Of a DNA stretch of 49,869 nt, positions 42,844 to 49,869 are shown piece after piece; positions within the stretch are counted from its first letter, which is position 1, and every line of letters begins with the position of its first letter. The notes beneath the pieces are model-generated. The model made no database searches. It saw nothing but the letters and a program-made list of their open reading frames with translations, and was not told the DNA's origin. The translations under genes and the position numbers were made by a program. The DNA comes from an uncultured Psychroserpens sp. (GTDB lineage Bacteria > Bacteroidota > Bacteroidia > Flavobacteriales > Flavobacteriaceae), in assembly GCA_947489585.1 (NCBI GenBank), contig CANLEE010000017.1, positions 1 through 49,869 on the forward strand, in the 5' to 3' direction.

Positions 42844-43899
42844 ATGGAACTTCAAACACAATTAAAAACGATAGCTGATAAAATTAATCAGCTTAAAAAT
42901 AAAATAGATACAGAAGAGTCAACTAAGCATGCTTTTGTATTACCATTCATTAACGCGTTAGGATACGATGCTTTTAATCCAACAGAGGTAGTTCCTGAGT
43001 TTACTGCAGATTTAGGTCTTAAAAAAGGTGAGAAAGTAGATTATGCTATTTTTCAGAATGGAACCCCAATTTTAATAGTGGAATGTAAGAACTGGAAAGA
43101 AGAGTTAGACAATCATAACTCTCAGCTTTTCCGTTATTTTCATGTGACTAAAACACGCTTCGCTTTACTAACAAATGGAATTCAGTATCGTTTTTATACA
43201 GACTTGGAACATTCAAATAAAATGGATGAAAAACCATTTTTAGAGTTTGATATAACCAAGTTAAAAGACAACGAAATTGTTGAAATATCAAAATTTCATA
43301 AATCCAAATTTGATGTCAATAAGATTGTTACTACAGCAAGTACATTAAAATATACTAAAGAGATTAAAAAATGTATTTCTGAAGAGCTAAATTCTGCTTC
43401 AACCGAGTTTACCCGCTTATTTGCGAATCGAGTGTATGATGGTAGATTAACAGAAAAAGTTATGCTAGAATTCACAGAATTGGTACATAAAGCCTTTAAC
43501 CAGACCATTAGTGATAAAGTCAATGATAGACTAAATGCTGCTCTTAATAAAGAATCTGAGAAACAACAGTTAGATGCTATAGATGTAGAATTAGAAGAGA
43601 GCAAAATAGAAACTACTGAAGAAGAACTTGAAGGGTTTAGAATAGTGGTTGCAATCTTACGTCGTAAGCTTCCTATTAATAGAATAGTACATCGTGATAC
43701 GCAATCTTATTTTGGAATTCTATTAGATGATAATAACCGTAAACCCTTATGCAGACTACATCTTAATGGAGGAACAAAATACATTGGGTTATTTGATGAA
43801 AACAAAAATGAAACTCGAGAACTCATAAACTCTATTGATGATATTTATCAATTTGAGGAACAATTATTAAAGACATCAGACTACTATAAAAATAAATAA
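42844..43899 (+). CDS. HsdR_N-type PD-(D/E)xK nuclease-like protein
   Basis: This 351-aa protein has the N-terminal nuclease domain of type I restriction subunit R: TKHAFVLPFINALGYDAFNPTEVVPEFTADLGLKKGEKVDYAIF, then ILIVECKNW. The catalytic set D66, E80, K82 (ECK) is intact. No helicase follows, so it is not a restriction motor subunit. The C-terminal part (about 260-351) is RRKLPINRIVHRDTQSYFGILLDDNNRKPLCRLHLNGGTKYIGLF, found in other stand-alone proteins of this class. It could cut or bind DNA; partner unknown. Two nt after the DUF4236 gene. Confidence 0.88.
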   Translation: MELQTQLKTIADKINQLKNKIDTEESTKHAFVLPFINALGYDAFNPTEVVPEFTADLGLKKGEKVDYAIFQNGTPILIVECKNWKEELDNHNSQLFRYFHVTKTRFALLTNGIQYRFYTDLEHSNKMDEKPFLEFDITKLKDNEIVEISKFHKSKFDVNKIVTTASTLKYTKEIKKCISEELNSASTEFTRLFANRVYDGRLTEKVMLEFTELVHKAFNQTISDKVNDRLNAALNKESEKQQLDAIDVELEESKIETTEEELEGFRIVVAILRRKLPINRIVHRDTQSYFGILLDDNNRKPLCRLHLNGGTKYIGLFDENKNETRELINSIDDIYQFEEQLLKTSDYYKNK

Positions 43900-43915
43900 T
43901 TAAAAAAATCTAGCT

Positions 43916-45037
43916 ATGTTCTTAAAATCACTTTTTATTTTAGTTATTAATCTAACGTTCTCCCAAGAACCAATCCTTGTAACAGAATCCACAATCATTC
44001 TAGATTTAGATGAGTCTAAAGAAATCTATTTCAGTTTTGCAGAAGGTGATGAAATCATATTTGATATGGAAATGGTCAAAGGCAAGCATATCAAAGAAAT
44101 TGAGATTATTGAAATGCCATCAAATACCTTGCTCACAGAATTTAAAACTAAAGGTATTTCTGATAAACGAATTCAGATTAGAAATAAAGGGATTTATAAA
44201 TTTAGATTTTATAGTTCTTCACTGACAAGACGTGTTTGTAAAGTTAAAATTCATAGAATTCCTGCAAGCGAAACCGATAAAACATTTAATACCAATTGGA
44301 AATGGGAAACACGTAGAGATACGACGTATATACAATATCAAGAAGACAGTTTGGTTGGTTATCAAACTTTGAAATATAAAGAAACGGTAAAAGAACTCAA
44401 AGACACTAAAATTGAAGAGATTATGTTGTTTGAAAAATCACAAAAAGTGCATTCGTTCTACAATGAGAATGTTAGTAAGGCATATTTGAAAGTAGATTTA
44501 CCATTTTTAAATAATACTCAATTAAGAAAAGAAACTCTGATTGCTTGGTCTTATTGGATAGGAGTTGGTCAAGAAGGTCAAGAGGCTTATAAGAGAAACC
44601 TCAAATTGGTTTCAGATGTAGCAGGAAAAGCAGCAAATATATATTATAGAACTCCCTTAGCTGGATTAGCTGTTGGAGCAATTTCTGATTTTTTTATTCC
44701 TCAAACGGGTGAAGATGTAGCTTATTATTTCATTAGAGATTTTCAGAACACTCAAAAGTTTATGAGTGGTCAACAATTCTACTTAATGGATCAAGGTAAA
44801 GGAAAGGCAGCATATGGTAGAAATGATAAATTAAAACAAGGCTCATTTTATATTGGTCTTGCTAATGACAATGAATTTAGAGGTATTGATGTAGATGTTA
44901 AAGTTTTAGCAGTCAAAGAAATCAAAATCTATGAAAATATAACTTATGATAGAGAAAAAGAACAACCTCAATATGTCACCCTCAACAAAACTCGAATGCA
45001 TATTAATGAAACAAAAATTAGAGTTCCTGTAGAGTAG
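43916..45037 (+). CDS. Secreted hypothetical protein
   Basis: This 373-aa protein has a short signal peptide (MFLKSLFILVINLTFSQ). The first half is beta-rich and ends in a basic stretch (SSSLTRRVCKVKIHRIPAS); the second half has a small-residue hydrophobic segment (RTPLAGLAVGAISDFFIPQTGEDVAYYFIRDFQNTQKFMSGQQFYLMDQGKGKAAYGRND). No domain I recognise. It probably sits in the periplasm or at the surface. It lies 16 nt after the nuclease gene. Confidence 0.75.
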   Translation: MFLKSLFILVINLTFSQEPILVTESTIILDLDESKEIYFSFAEGDEIIFDMEMVKGKHIKEIEIIEMPSNTLLTEFKTKGISDKRIQIRNKGIYKFRFYSSSLTRRVCKVKIHRIPASETDKTFNTNWKWETRRDTTYIQYQEDSLVGYQTLKYKETVKELKDTKIEEIMLFEKSQKVHSFYNENVSKAYLKVDLPFLNNTQLRKETLIAWSYWIGVGQEGQEAYKRNLKLVSDVAGKAANIYYRTPLAGLAVGAISDFFIPQTGEDVAYYFIRDFQNTQKFMSGQQFYLMDQGKGKAAYGRNDKLKQGSFYIGLANDNEFRGIDVDVKVLAVKEIKIYENITYDREKEQPQYVTLNKTRMHINETKIRVPVE

Positions 45038-45051
45038 TTATTATAATCAAA

Positions 45052-45408
45052 ATGAAAGACAAAAATTTGAAATATACAATACTAATTCTAGCAACGACTT
45101 TAGCGTTTTTTTTAGGTAGAGAATCAAAAATTTTGGTACCTAATCAACCACTTACTAATGCGTACACTCCAAATTCATTCAATTCAAATGCTGTAAAACA
45201 AAAGAGAGAAAATAGTGCATCGTATTTACCTAATAATATACAAGTACGTTTAGAACTATCAGATTCTGTCTATCGTTGTGGACAAAGTAAAATATATCAT
45301 CCTAAATTGACTCATGGTTCATTTAAAAATTGCAAATCCAAAGTGTATAAACTCACAGTCGAGCGTGCAAAAGAACTAGGTATGCGTCACTGCAGGTGTA
45401 GTTCTTAA
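45052..45408 (+). CDS. Membrane-anchored Cys/His-domain protein
   Basis: This 118-aa protein has an N-terminal membrane anchor (about 8-25) and a C-terminal Cys/His motif: VYRCGQSKIYHPKLTHGSFKNCKSKVYKLTVERAKELGMRHCRCSS. The pattern C...YH...C...C.C with a TxxxAxxxG spacing is a recurrent small domain in Bacteroidota that I believe binds metal. Its orientation relative to the membrane is not clear. Last gene of the operon, 14 nt after the previous one. Confidence 0.75.
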   Translation: MKDKNLKYTILILATTLAFFLGRESKILVPNQPLTNAYTPNSFNSNAVKQKRENSASYLPNNIQVRLELSDSVYRCGQSKIYHPKLTHGSFKNCKSKVYKLTVERAKELGMRHCRCSS

Positions 45409-45445
45409 AAAGAGCAAAATTTTGTTGTGATTGTTTTAGAGTTTA

Positions 45446-45748
45446 TTAATCTTCCCCATAACTAATCCGATCCCGAATGCCACCATTTTCACGATGAATG
45501 ATCACATCAGCCTTATAACGTTTGGCTAAAACTTTGGCTTTGTTGATGGCTGTGCTTTGCTTTCGGTGTTTCGAGGTAATACGCTTATTCCCCTCACGAC
45601 GTACGGCCCAATCGTCTTGATAAGGTACGACGTGTTGGTGCCAAGTGCGCTTTCTTTTGGTATCATAACCCAAAGCTTTAAGAATAGCTTCGATAAGTTG
45701 CTGTAGGCCCTTTATAAGGGCATTTCGTTTTTGTTGATCTTCAGACAT
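45446..45748 (-). CDS. DUF2188 domain protein
   Basis: This 100-aa protein has a helical N-terminus (EDQQKRNALIKGLQQLIEAILKALGYD) and the DUF2188 motif (HVVPYQDDWAVRREGNKRITSKHRKQSTAINKAKVLAKRYKADVIIHRENGGIRDRISYG). Such proteins are thought to bind nucleic acid; no established role. It is convergent with the accessory operon and is probably not part of it. Confidence 0.9.
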   Translation of the reverse strand: MSEDQQKRNALIKGLQQLIEAILKALGYDTKRKRTWHQHVVPYQDDWAVRREGNKRITSKHRKQSTAINKAKVLAKRYKADVIIHRENGGIRDRISYGED

Positions 45749-45836
45749 TGGTTTAAATATAGAAACTTTCTGCCGCAGTAAAAAGTAAAAAATTGGAATA
45801 ATTTAGAAAGATTTGAACTGATAGAAGCTACACAAA

Positions 45837-45856
45837 CCTTAAGGGATTCCCTAAAG
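45837..45856 (+). promoter_or_regulatory. Degenerate TACGG-like palindrome
   Basis: CCTTAAGGGATTCCCTAAAG matches 15 of 20 positions of operator D and keeps the 5-4-5 layout (TAAGG-N4-CCCTA). No TAnnTTTG element lies at the 22-nt spacing; the closest match is TAGCTGTA at 21 nt. It is 79 nt before the tandem peptide genes. Weak. Confidence 0.3.
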
Positions 45857-45934
45857 AGTGTTAATATGTGTTAATAGCTGTAACATATCTAAAATATAAC
45901 CGTCTATAGGGTTCAAACAAGTAAATAAACTATA

Positions 45935-46021
45935 ATGAGAACATTAAATACAAACAAGATAACGACGACGACAAGCACAACAAAAACCTTTGTTTGGAAC
46001 GCAAAAAGACGTTACAACTAA
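45935..46021 (+). CDS. 28-aa basic peptide, copy 1
   Basis: It starts MRTLNTNKITTTTSTTKTFV and ends WNAKRRYN. The centre is Thr-rich and the tail basic. It differs from copy 2 at 8 codons, 6 of them synonymous, so the reading frame appears to be under selection. No hydrophobic segment or signal. No known family. Confidence 0.65.
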   Translation: MRTLNTNKITTTTSTTKTFVWNAKRRYN

Positions 46022-46053
46022 ATTATAAAACAACCATCATTACATATAAAATT

Positions 46054-46140
46054 ATGAGAACACTTAATACAAACAAGATAACAGCAACAACAAACACAAC
46101 GAAGACCTTTGTTTGGAACGCAAAACGACGTTACAACTAA
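46054..46140 (+). CDS. 28-aa basic peptide, copy 2
   Basis: It starts MRTLNTNKITATTNTTKTFV and ends WNAKRRYN. It differs from copy 1 at T11A and S14N. The two genes are 32 nt apart and are followed by a strong terminator (46162-46200). Confidence 0.65.
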   Translation: MRTLNTNKITATTNTTKTFVWNAKRRYN

Positions 46141-46161
46141 AAAGTTGTACAATAATCAATT

Positions 46162-46200
46162 AAAAACCCCTTAAGATTCTATGAGCCTTAAGGGGTTTTT
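46162..46200. terminator. Bidirectional terminator
   Basis: AAAAACCCCTTAAG (46162-46175) pairs with CTTAAGGGGTTTTT (46187-46200). It ends the peptide-gene transcript and the convergent HAD gene. Confidence 0.88.
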
Positions 46201-46202
46201 AG

Positions 46203-46874
46203 TTATACTAAATCTTTAGATCGTAAATGTTTTAAGGCGTCATAGCCAACCGCATCAAAACTAGACACGACCAAATCTGCTTTGCTATAATCCTGATCGT
46301 CACTATGCAAACTGTCATAACCAATGCAATAGATATTCGCGGCCTTTGCGGCAGCAATCCCATTGGTAGAATCTTCAATAACGAAGCAGTCCTTAGGCTC
46401 GTGACCTGAGAGTTCGGCAGCTTTGATAAAAATTTCGGGATGTGGTTTAGATTTCTTTAAATCGGCACCAGAAATTTTAGCAACAAAATATTGATCCAAA
46501 TCAAAACGTTCAAAAATACGATTGATATTTGGCATCGATGCCGAAGAGGCGAGGATCAAAGCCATGCCATGACTGTGATAGTCTTTAATCAAATCTAAAA
46601 CACCATCAAGGAGTTCTAAGGTGTCGTCATTGTCAAATAACTGTTTAAAATGATGACGTTTGATGTCGACTAGCGTTTGCGCACCCAAAGGCAACTTAAA
46701 ACGAGTTACGAGTGTCGTGCAAATTTCTAATGTAGATTGTCCAGTGAATGCCGCGTATAAATCGTCTGGGACTTCGATGTTAACGTCACTAAACATTTGA
46801 TAGTAGGCTTTATAATGTAATGGTTCAGAATCGACAATGACTCCGTCCATATCAAATAAGGCAGCTTTAAACAT
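46203..46874 (-). CDS. HAD hydrolase, beta-phosphoglucomutase-like
   Basis: This 223-aa protein has motif I ALFDMDGVIVDSEPLHYKAY, motif II LILASSAS, motif III KSKPHPEIF, and motif IV CFVIEDSTNGIAAAKAAN. The second Asp of DxD and a helical cap after motif I fit phosphosugar phosphatases/phosphoglucomutases. The substrate is uncertain. Confidence 0.92.
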   Translation of the reverse strand: MFKAALFDMDGVIVDSEPLHYKAYYQMFSDVNIEVPDDLYAAFTGQSTLEICTTLVTRFKLPLGAQTLVDIKRHHFKQLFDNDDTLELLDGVLDLIKDYHSHGMALILASSASMPNINRIFERFDLDQYFVAKISGADLKKSKPHPEIFIKAAELSGHEPKDCFVIEDSTNGIAAAKAANIYCIGYDSLHSDDQDYSKADLVVSSFDAVGYDALKHLRSKDLV

Positions 46875-46880
46875 GTTGAA

Positions 46881-47018
46881 TTAATTAGCATCACGAATAT
46901 ATGTAAATACATATTGATTATCAATACTTTCGATAGACAAATCCATAGACACTAGTTGATTTGCATTTAAGTTCGACGAAATGTTATATTCACCTTTATG
47001 GCTTCGGAACGTTTCAAA
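46881..47018 (-). pseudogene. Possible C-terminal remnant of a lost gene
   Basis: On the minus strand an open frame, bounded upstream by an in-frame stop at 47019-47021, reads FETFRSHKGEYNISSNLNAN then QLVSMDLSIESIDNQYVFTYIRDAN and a stop. The composition is protein-like and there is no plausible start, so it may be the tail of a deleted gene. No identity can be assigned. Confidence 0.4.
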
Positions 47019-47286
47019 CTAATAAAAAACAGAAAAGTTTTAAGCTAATGATATAATATATAAGTTAAGGTATTAAAGTAAGTCTATAGCCGTTTTCAGA
47101 AATAGTGAGCAACAAAATGATGTAATAATGCATTCACTCGGGAATCATTCCTAATGTAGATTAGACTTCCGATAATAACTCATAAAAAAAGCGAGCGTCA
47201 CGCAGTGAAATGCAAAGCATTCATGAATACTTTTAAGTAAAATTCAAAAGGATGAATAATTCCTAATAAACGGTTTTGATTTTTTG

Positions 47287-47314
47287 GTTCGTTTTGCATC
47301 AAGGCAAAATGAAC
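47287..47314. repeat. REP-like inverted repeat
   Basis: GTTCGTTTTGC (47287-47297) pairs with GCAAAATGAAC (47304-47314), one mismatch, around a 6-nt loop. From memory, similar GTTC...TTTTG / CAAAA...GAAC hairpins recur in flavobacterial genomes. Confidence 0.55.
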
Positions 47315-47564
47315 ATATAATTGAAGCTAGTATATGTTACCATTTAAGAAAAGTGAATTTTTATGCATTCTTTTTTCAGTAATACAAAAAGAATATAAAT
47401 AATTATAGAATATTCAAATTTTGAAATCTAAAAATAAATCCGCACCTTTACCTTATGATTGTATAAGCCCAAACTTCGCGATACATCACTATAACACGTG
47501 ATTTTCAAAACATACCATAAGCATGTCGCTTTTGGTGATACCTATTATTTTACAATTAACAATC

Positions 47565-48971
47565 ATGTCAAAATCAAACATATCATTTAAACAATTAGTA
47601 GCTTATTTTAAAATTGCCGTTTCTGGTAAGGAACAAGAATTCACTTCAGGAAGTATAAGACGTGCCGTCTTTATGCTGTCTATTCCCATGATTCTAGAAA
47701 TGCTCATGGAATCCATTTTCGCTGTCGTCGATATATTTTATGTCTCGCAAGTGAGCGTTAATGCCGTTGCAACGATTGGTCTTACCGAATCTGTAGTCAC
47801 ACTAGTCTATGCCGTAGCTATCGGTTTGAGTATGGCGGCTACAGCGATTGTCGCCAGACGTATTGGTGAAAAAGACAATGAAGGGGCTTCTCAAGCGGCT
47901 GTTCAAGTGATTCTCTTAGGCGTTATTGTGGCTGCTGTTATTAGTGTCTTCGGAATCTTATATCCTAAGGAAATTCTCGCTTTAATGGGTGGTGAGCCTG
48001 ATCTTATTGCGGAAGGCTATGGTTATACTCAGGTGCTTCTCGGCGGAAATGTAACCATCATGCTCCTGTTTTTAATCAATGCCGTATTTCGTGGCGCTGG
48101 TGACGCCTCCATTGCCATGTGGACACTCATCGTTTCAAACGGACTCAATATCATACTAGATCCTATGTTTATTTTTGGTTTCGGACCAATACCAGCTTAT
48201 GGTGTTGAAGGCGCCGCTATTGCAACGACCATAGGTCGAGGATCAGCAGTTGTATTTCAACTCCTAGTCTTGTTCTATGGCTGGAGTAAAATTAAAGTGG
48301 GTTTCAAAGATATTGTCTTGCGCATAGGTGTAATGCTCAACTTAATTAAAGTGTCATTGGGTGGTATCGGACAATTTTTAATAGGAACTTCATCTTGGGT
48401 ATTCTTGATGCGTATCATGAGTGAATTTGGTAGCGAAGTGCTTGCGGGTTATACCATTGCCATTCGTGTTATGATGTTTACCTTCATGCCTGCTTGGGGA
48501 ATGAGTAATGCCGCGGCAACTTTAGTCGGACAAAATTTAGGGGCAAAACAGCCCGGACGTGCCGAGCAATCGGTTTGGAAAACAGGAAAGTATTGTGCCT
48601 ATCTTATGGGATTGGTATCTATTGGCTACCTCGTTTTTGCACCACAAATCATTTCCTGGTTTACGCAAGAACCGCAAGTGATAGAAAACGGAAGTCTTTG
48701 TTTACGTGTGATTGCTGCGGGTTATATTTTCTATGCCTACGGCATGGTGGTCATCAATTCATTTAATGGGGCAGGCGATACAATGACACCAACCGTTATC
48801 AACTTTATTTGCTTTTGGTTATTCCAATTACCATTCGCGTATCTCATGGCCATTAGTTTCGATTTCGGACCAATAGGTGTGTTTTTAGCCATTGTTTTAG
48901 CTGAAGTCTTAATCTCCATAATTGCCATTATCTGGTTTAAAAAAGGACGTTGGAAACTCAAACAAGTTTAA
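47565..48971 (+). CDS. MATE-family efflux transporter
   Basis: This 468-aa inner-membrane protein has twelve hydrophobic segments and MATE repeats: GSIRRAVFMLSIPMILEMLMESIFAVVDIFYVSQ in the first half and the internally duplicated LVGQNLGAKQPGRAEQSVWKTGKY in the second. It exports drugs or cationic metabolites by H+ or Na+ antiport. The ATG at 47565 fits the family; the longer frame from 47523 adds 14 residues (MSLLVIPIILQLTI) that are not family-like. Confidence 0.93.
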   Translation: MSKSNISFKQLVAYFKIAVSGKEQEFTSGSIRRAVFMLSIPMILEMLMESIFAVVDIFYVSQVSVNAVATIGLTESVVTLVYAVAIGLSMAATAIVARRIGEKDNEGASQAAVQVILLGVIVAAVISVFGILYPKEILALMGGEPDLIAEGYGYTQVLLGGNVTIMLLFLINAVFRGAGDASIAMWTLIVSNGLNIILDPMFIFGFGPIPAYGVEGAAIATTIGRGSAVVFQLLVLFYGWSKIKVGFKDIVLRIGVMLNLIKVSLGGIGQFLIGTSSWVFLMRIMSEFGSEVLAGYTIAIRVMMFTFMPAWGMSNAAATLVGQNLGAKQPGRAEQSVWKTGKYCAYLMGLVSIGYLVFAPQIISWFTQEPQVIENGSLCLRVIAAGYIFYAYGMVVINSFNGAGDTMTPTVINFICFWLFQLPFAYLMAISFDFGPIGVFLAIVLAEVLISIIAIIWFKKGRWKLKQV

Positions 48972-49205
48972 AGTGTGTTTTAGCAGTTATTTTGTTCATT
49001 ATATAGCTGAGAATCAACGTTAAAAGTTAATATGAGCATTTTGGCGAATAAATTACTAAAATACTGAGCCTCTGCTTACCTTTATATATTCCCTCACAGA
49101 TTAATAGCACAAAAATTAGTAACCAAATTTACATTAGTGACAGCTTAACAATCGAAATGTTAGGTGGTCAGCGATGTCATTTAACCTATAAAAAAGCTAT
49201 TAGCG

Positions 49206-49869
49206 ATGAAAGGAGCACGCTTAATACTATACGTTTTTGCATTTTTCGCCTTAGGGATTTCGGCCTCATTTGCGCAATCTGGAATCTTCGAAAGCTATGC
49301 TATTCTTGATACTGGAGCAGGAAACACTTACTACGATTTACAAGCCACTACAGGAAATACAGATTTTGATGGCGCAAACTTAGGAAACTTTAGTTGCGAC
49401 GGCTCATTAATCTTAAATGGTGCCCAGAATAAAATCTATAAATGTGATACGGATAACGTTACTAACGGCTTTCTAAATTACCGTATTTATTTAACGACAG
49501 ATACACCTCCAGCGTTTACAGGAAGTATCTCATTGCCGTTTTTAAGTAATGATGCAGCTACAGGACAATGTAGTCCAGGAGAAACCAATCAAACTTGGGA
49601 GCAAGCAGCTGCCAACGTTAATATTATTAGTGGATTAGCCTTAGGAACCTATTATATAGAAGTATACACGACTGCCGATTTTACATATACATCAGGTGGT
49701 GGTGGTTCTGGAACGCATTTCGCAAATAACGGAACCTTAAATTATAAAGCTACATTTACTGTGATTGATACCACTGCACCAGTACCAGATGTAGCGAGTT
49801 TATCAGATATTACAGCCGAATGTCAAGTAGCTAGCTTAACAGCACCAACAGCCACAGATAACTGCGGCG
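49206..49869 (+). CDS. Large secreted protein, 5' part only
   Basis: The frame opens with a signal peptide (MKGARLILYVFAFFALGISA, ending SFAQ) and runs off the window. The visible 221 residues are beta-rich with Cys pairs, Gly-rich segments, and an HYR-like repeat start (DTTAPVPDVASLSDITAECQVASLTAPTATDNCG). This layout is common in flavobacterial type IX-secreted adhesins or enzymes. No catalytic motif is visible in this part. Confidence 0.85.
   Translation, partial: MKGARLILYVFAFFALGISASFAQSGIFESYAILDTGAGNTYYDLQATTGNTDFDGANLGNFSCDGSLILNGAQNKIYKCDTDNVTNGFLNYRIYLTTDTPPAFTGSISLPFLSNDAATGQCSPGETNQTWEQAAANVNIISGLALGTYYIEVYTTADFTYTSGGGGSGTHFANNGTLNYKATFTVIDTTAPVPDVASLSDITAECQVASLTAPTATDNCG

Larger units (their letters stand above)
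46875..47564. other. 690-bp gap with gene remnant and repeat debris
   Basis: No intact gene. It contains a 46-codon C-terminal remnant (46881-47018), a REP-like inverted repeat (47287-47314) and low-complexity AT-rich sequence. The MATE promoter should lie in the right part; no convincing TAnnTTTG element is visible. Confidence 0.6.

Noticed and set aside
42844..43899. Complete type I restriction system
   Set aside because: No methylase, specificity or helicase gene lies in the window next to the nuclease domain.

Overview
The window looks like chromosomal DNA of a marine Flavobacteriaceae bacterium (Bacteroidota, near Psychroserpens, Olleya or Winogradskyella; the genus is inferred). It is AT-rich, its promoters fit the Bacteroidota form TTG-N18/19-TAnnTTTG, it carries lineage-typical families (DUF4290, Lacal_2735, DUF2911, fused CcsB-CcsA, archaeal-type UbiA prenyltransferase), and very large secreted modular proteins sit at both edges.

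Positions 1-33.9 kb are mostly housekeeping. They hold a secreted M14 carboxypeptidase (cut by the left edge), tRNA-Met, a class IV aminotransferase, YqgE, HU, an fmt-recQ-P-loop NTPase run, DUF493/DUF4290/murA, a photolyase-SRPBCC-TspO-Lacal_2735 operon with a decayed tspO copy beside it, an aquaporin, a PIG-L deacetylase/31-aa membrane peptide/sodium symporter/oxidoreductase operon, a maf-ubiA-HAD-DUF2520 run, a Crp/Fnr regulator, truncated haemoglobin, fused CcsBA and MscL. Between CcsBA and MscL lies a tandem ~500-bp duplication of a GIY-YIG nuclease gene, punctuated by three copies of a REP-like palindrome.

Positions 33.9-46.2 kb are an accessory region and the most interesting part. It has a TPR histidine kinase with a response regulator, a 55-aa proline-tailed lipoprotein, two unknown small proteins (43 and 49 aa), and a nine-gene operon: SPFH, 4-TM DUF6804-like, TerB-like, 4-TM coiled-coil protein, VWA-like lipoprotein, DUF4236 protein, HsdR_N-type nuclease, secreted protein, Cys/His membrane-anchored protein. 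Palindromes of the form TACGG-N4-CCGTA lie before these units. In four cases a TAnnTTTG promoter element follows after exactly 22 nt (one with a mismatch in the promoter, one with a degenerate left arm). This points to a single regulon, probably controlled by the response regulator encoded inside it. One of these promoters would make a terminator-ended RNA of about 68 nt. Two tandem 28-aa peptide genes with mostly synonymous differences end the region.

Positions 46.2-49.9 kb hold a HAD hydrolase, a 690-bp gap with a gene remnant and repeat debris, a MATE transporter and the start of another large secreted protein.
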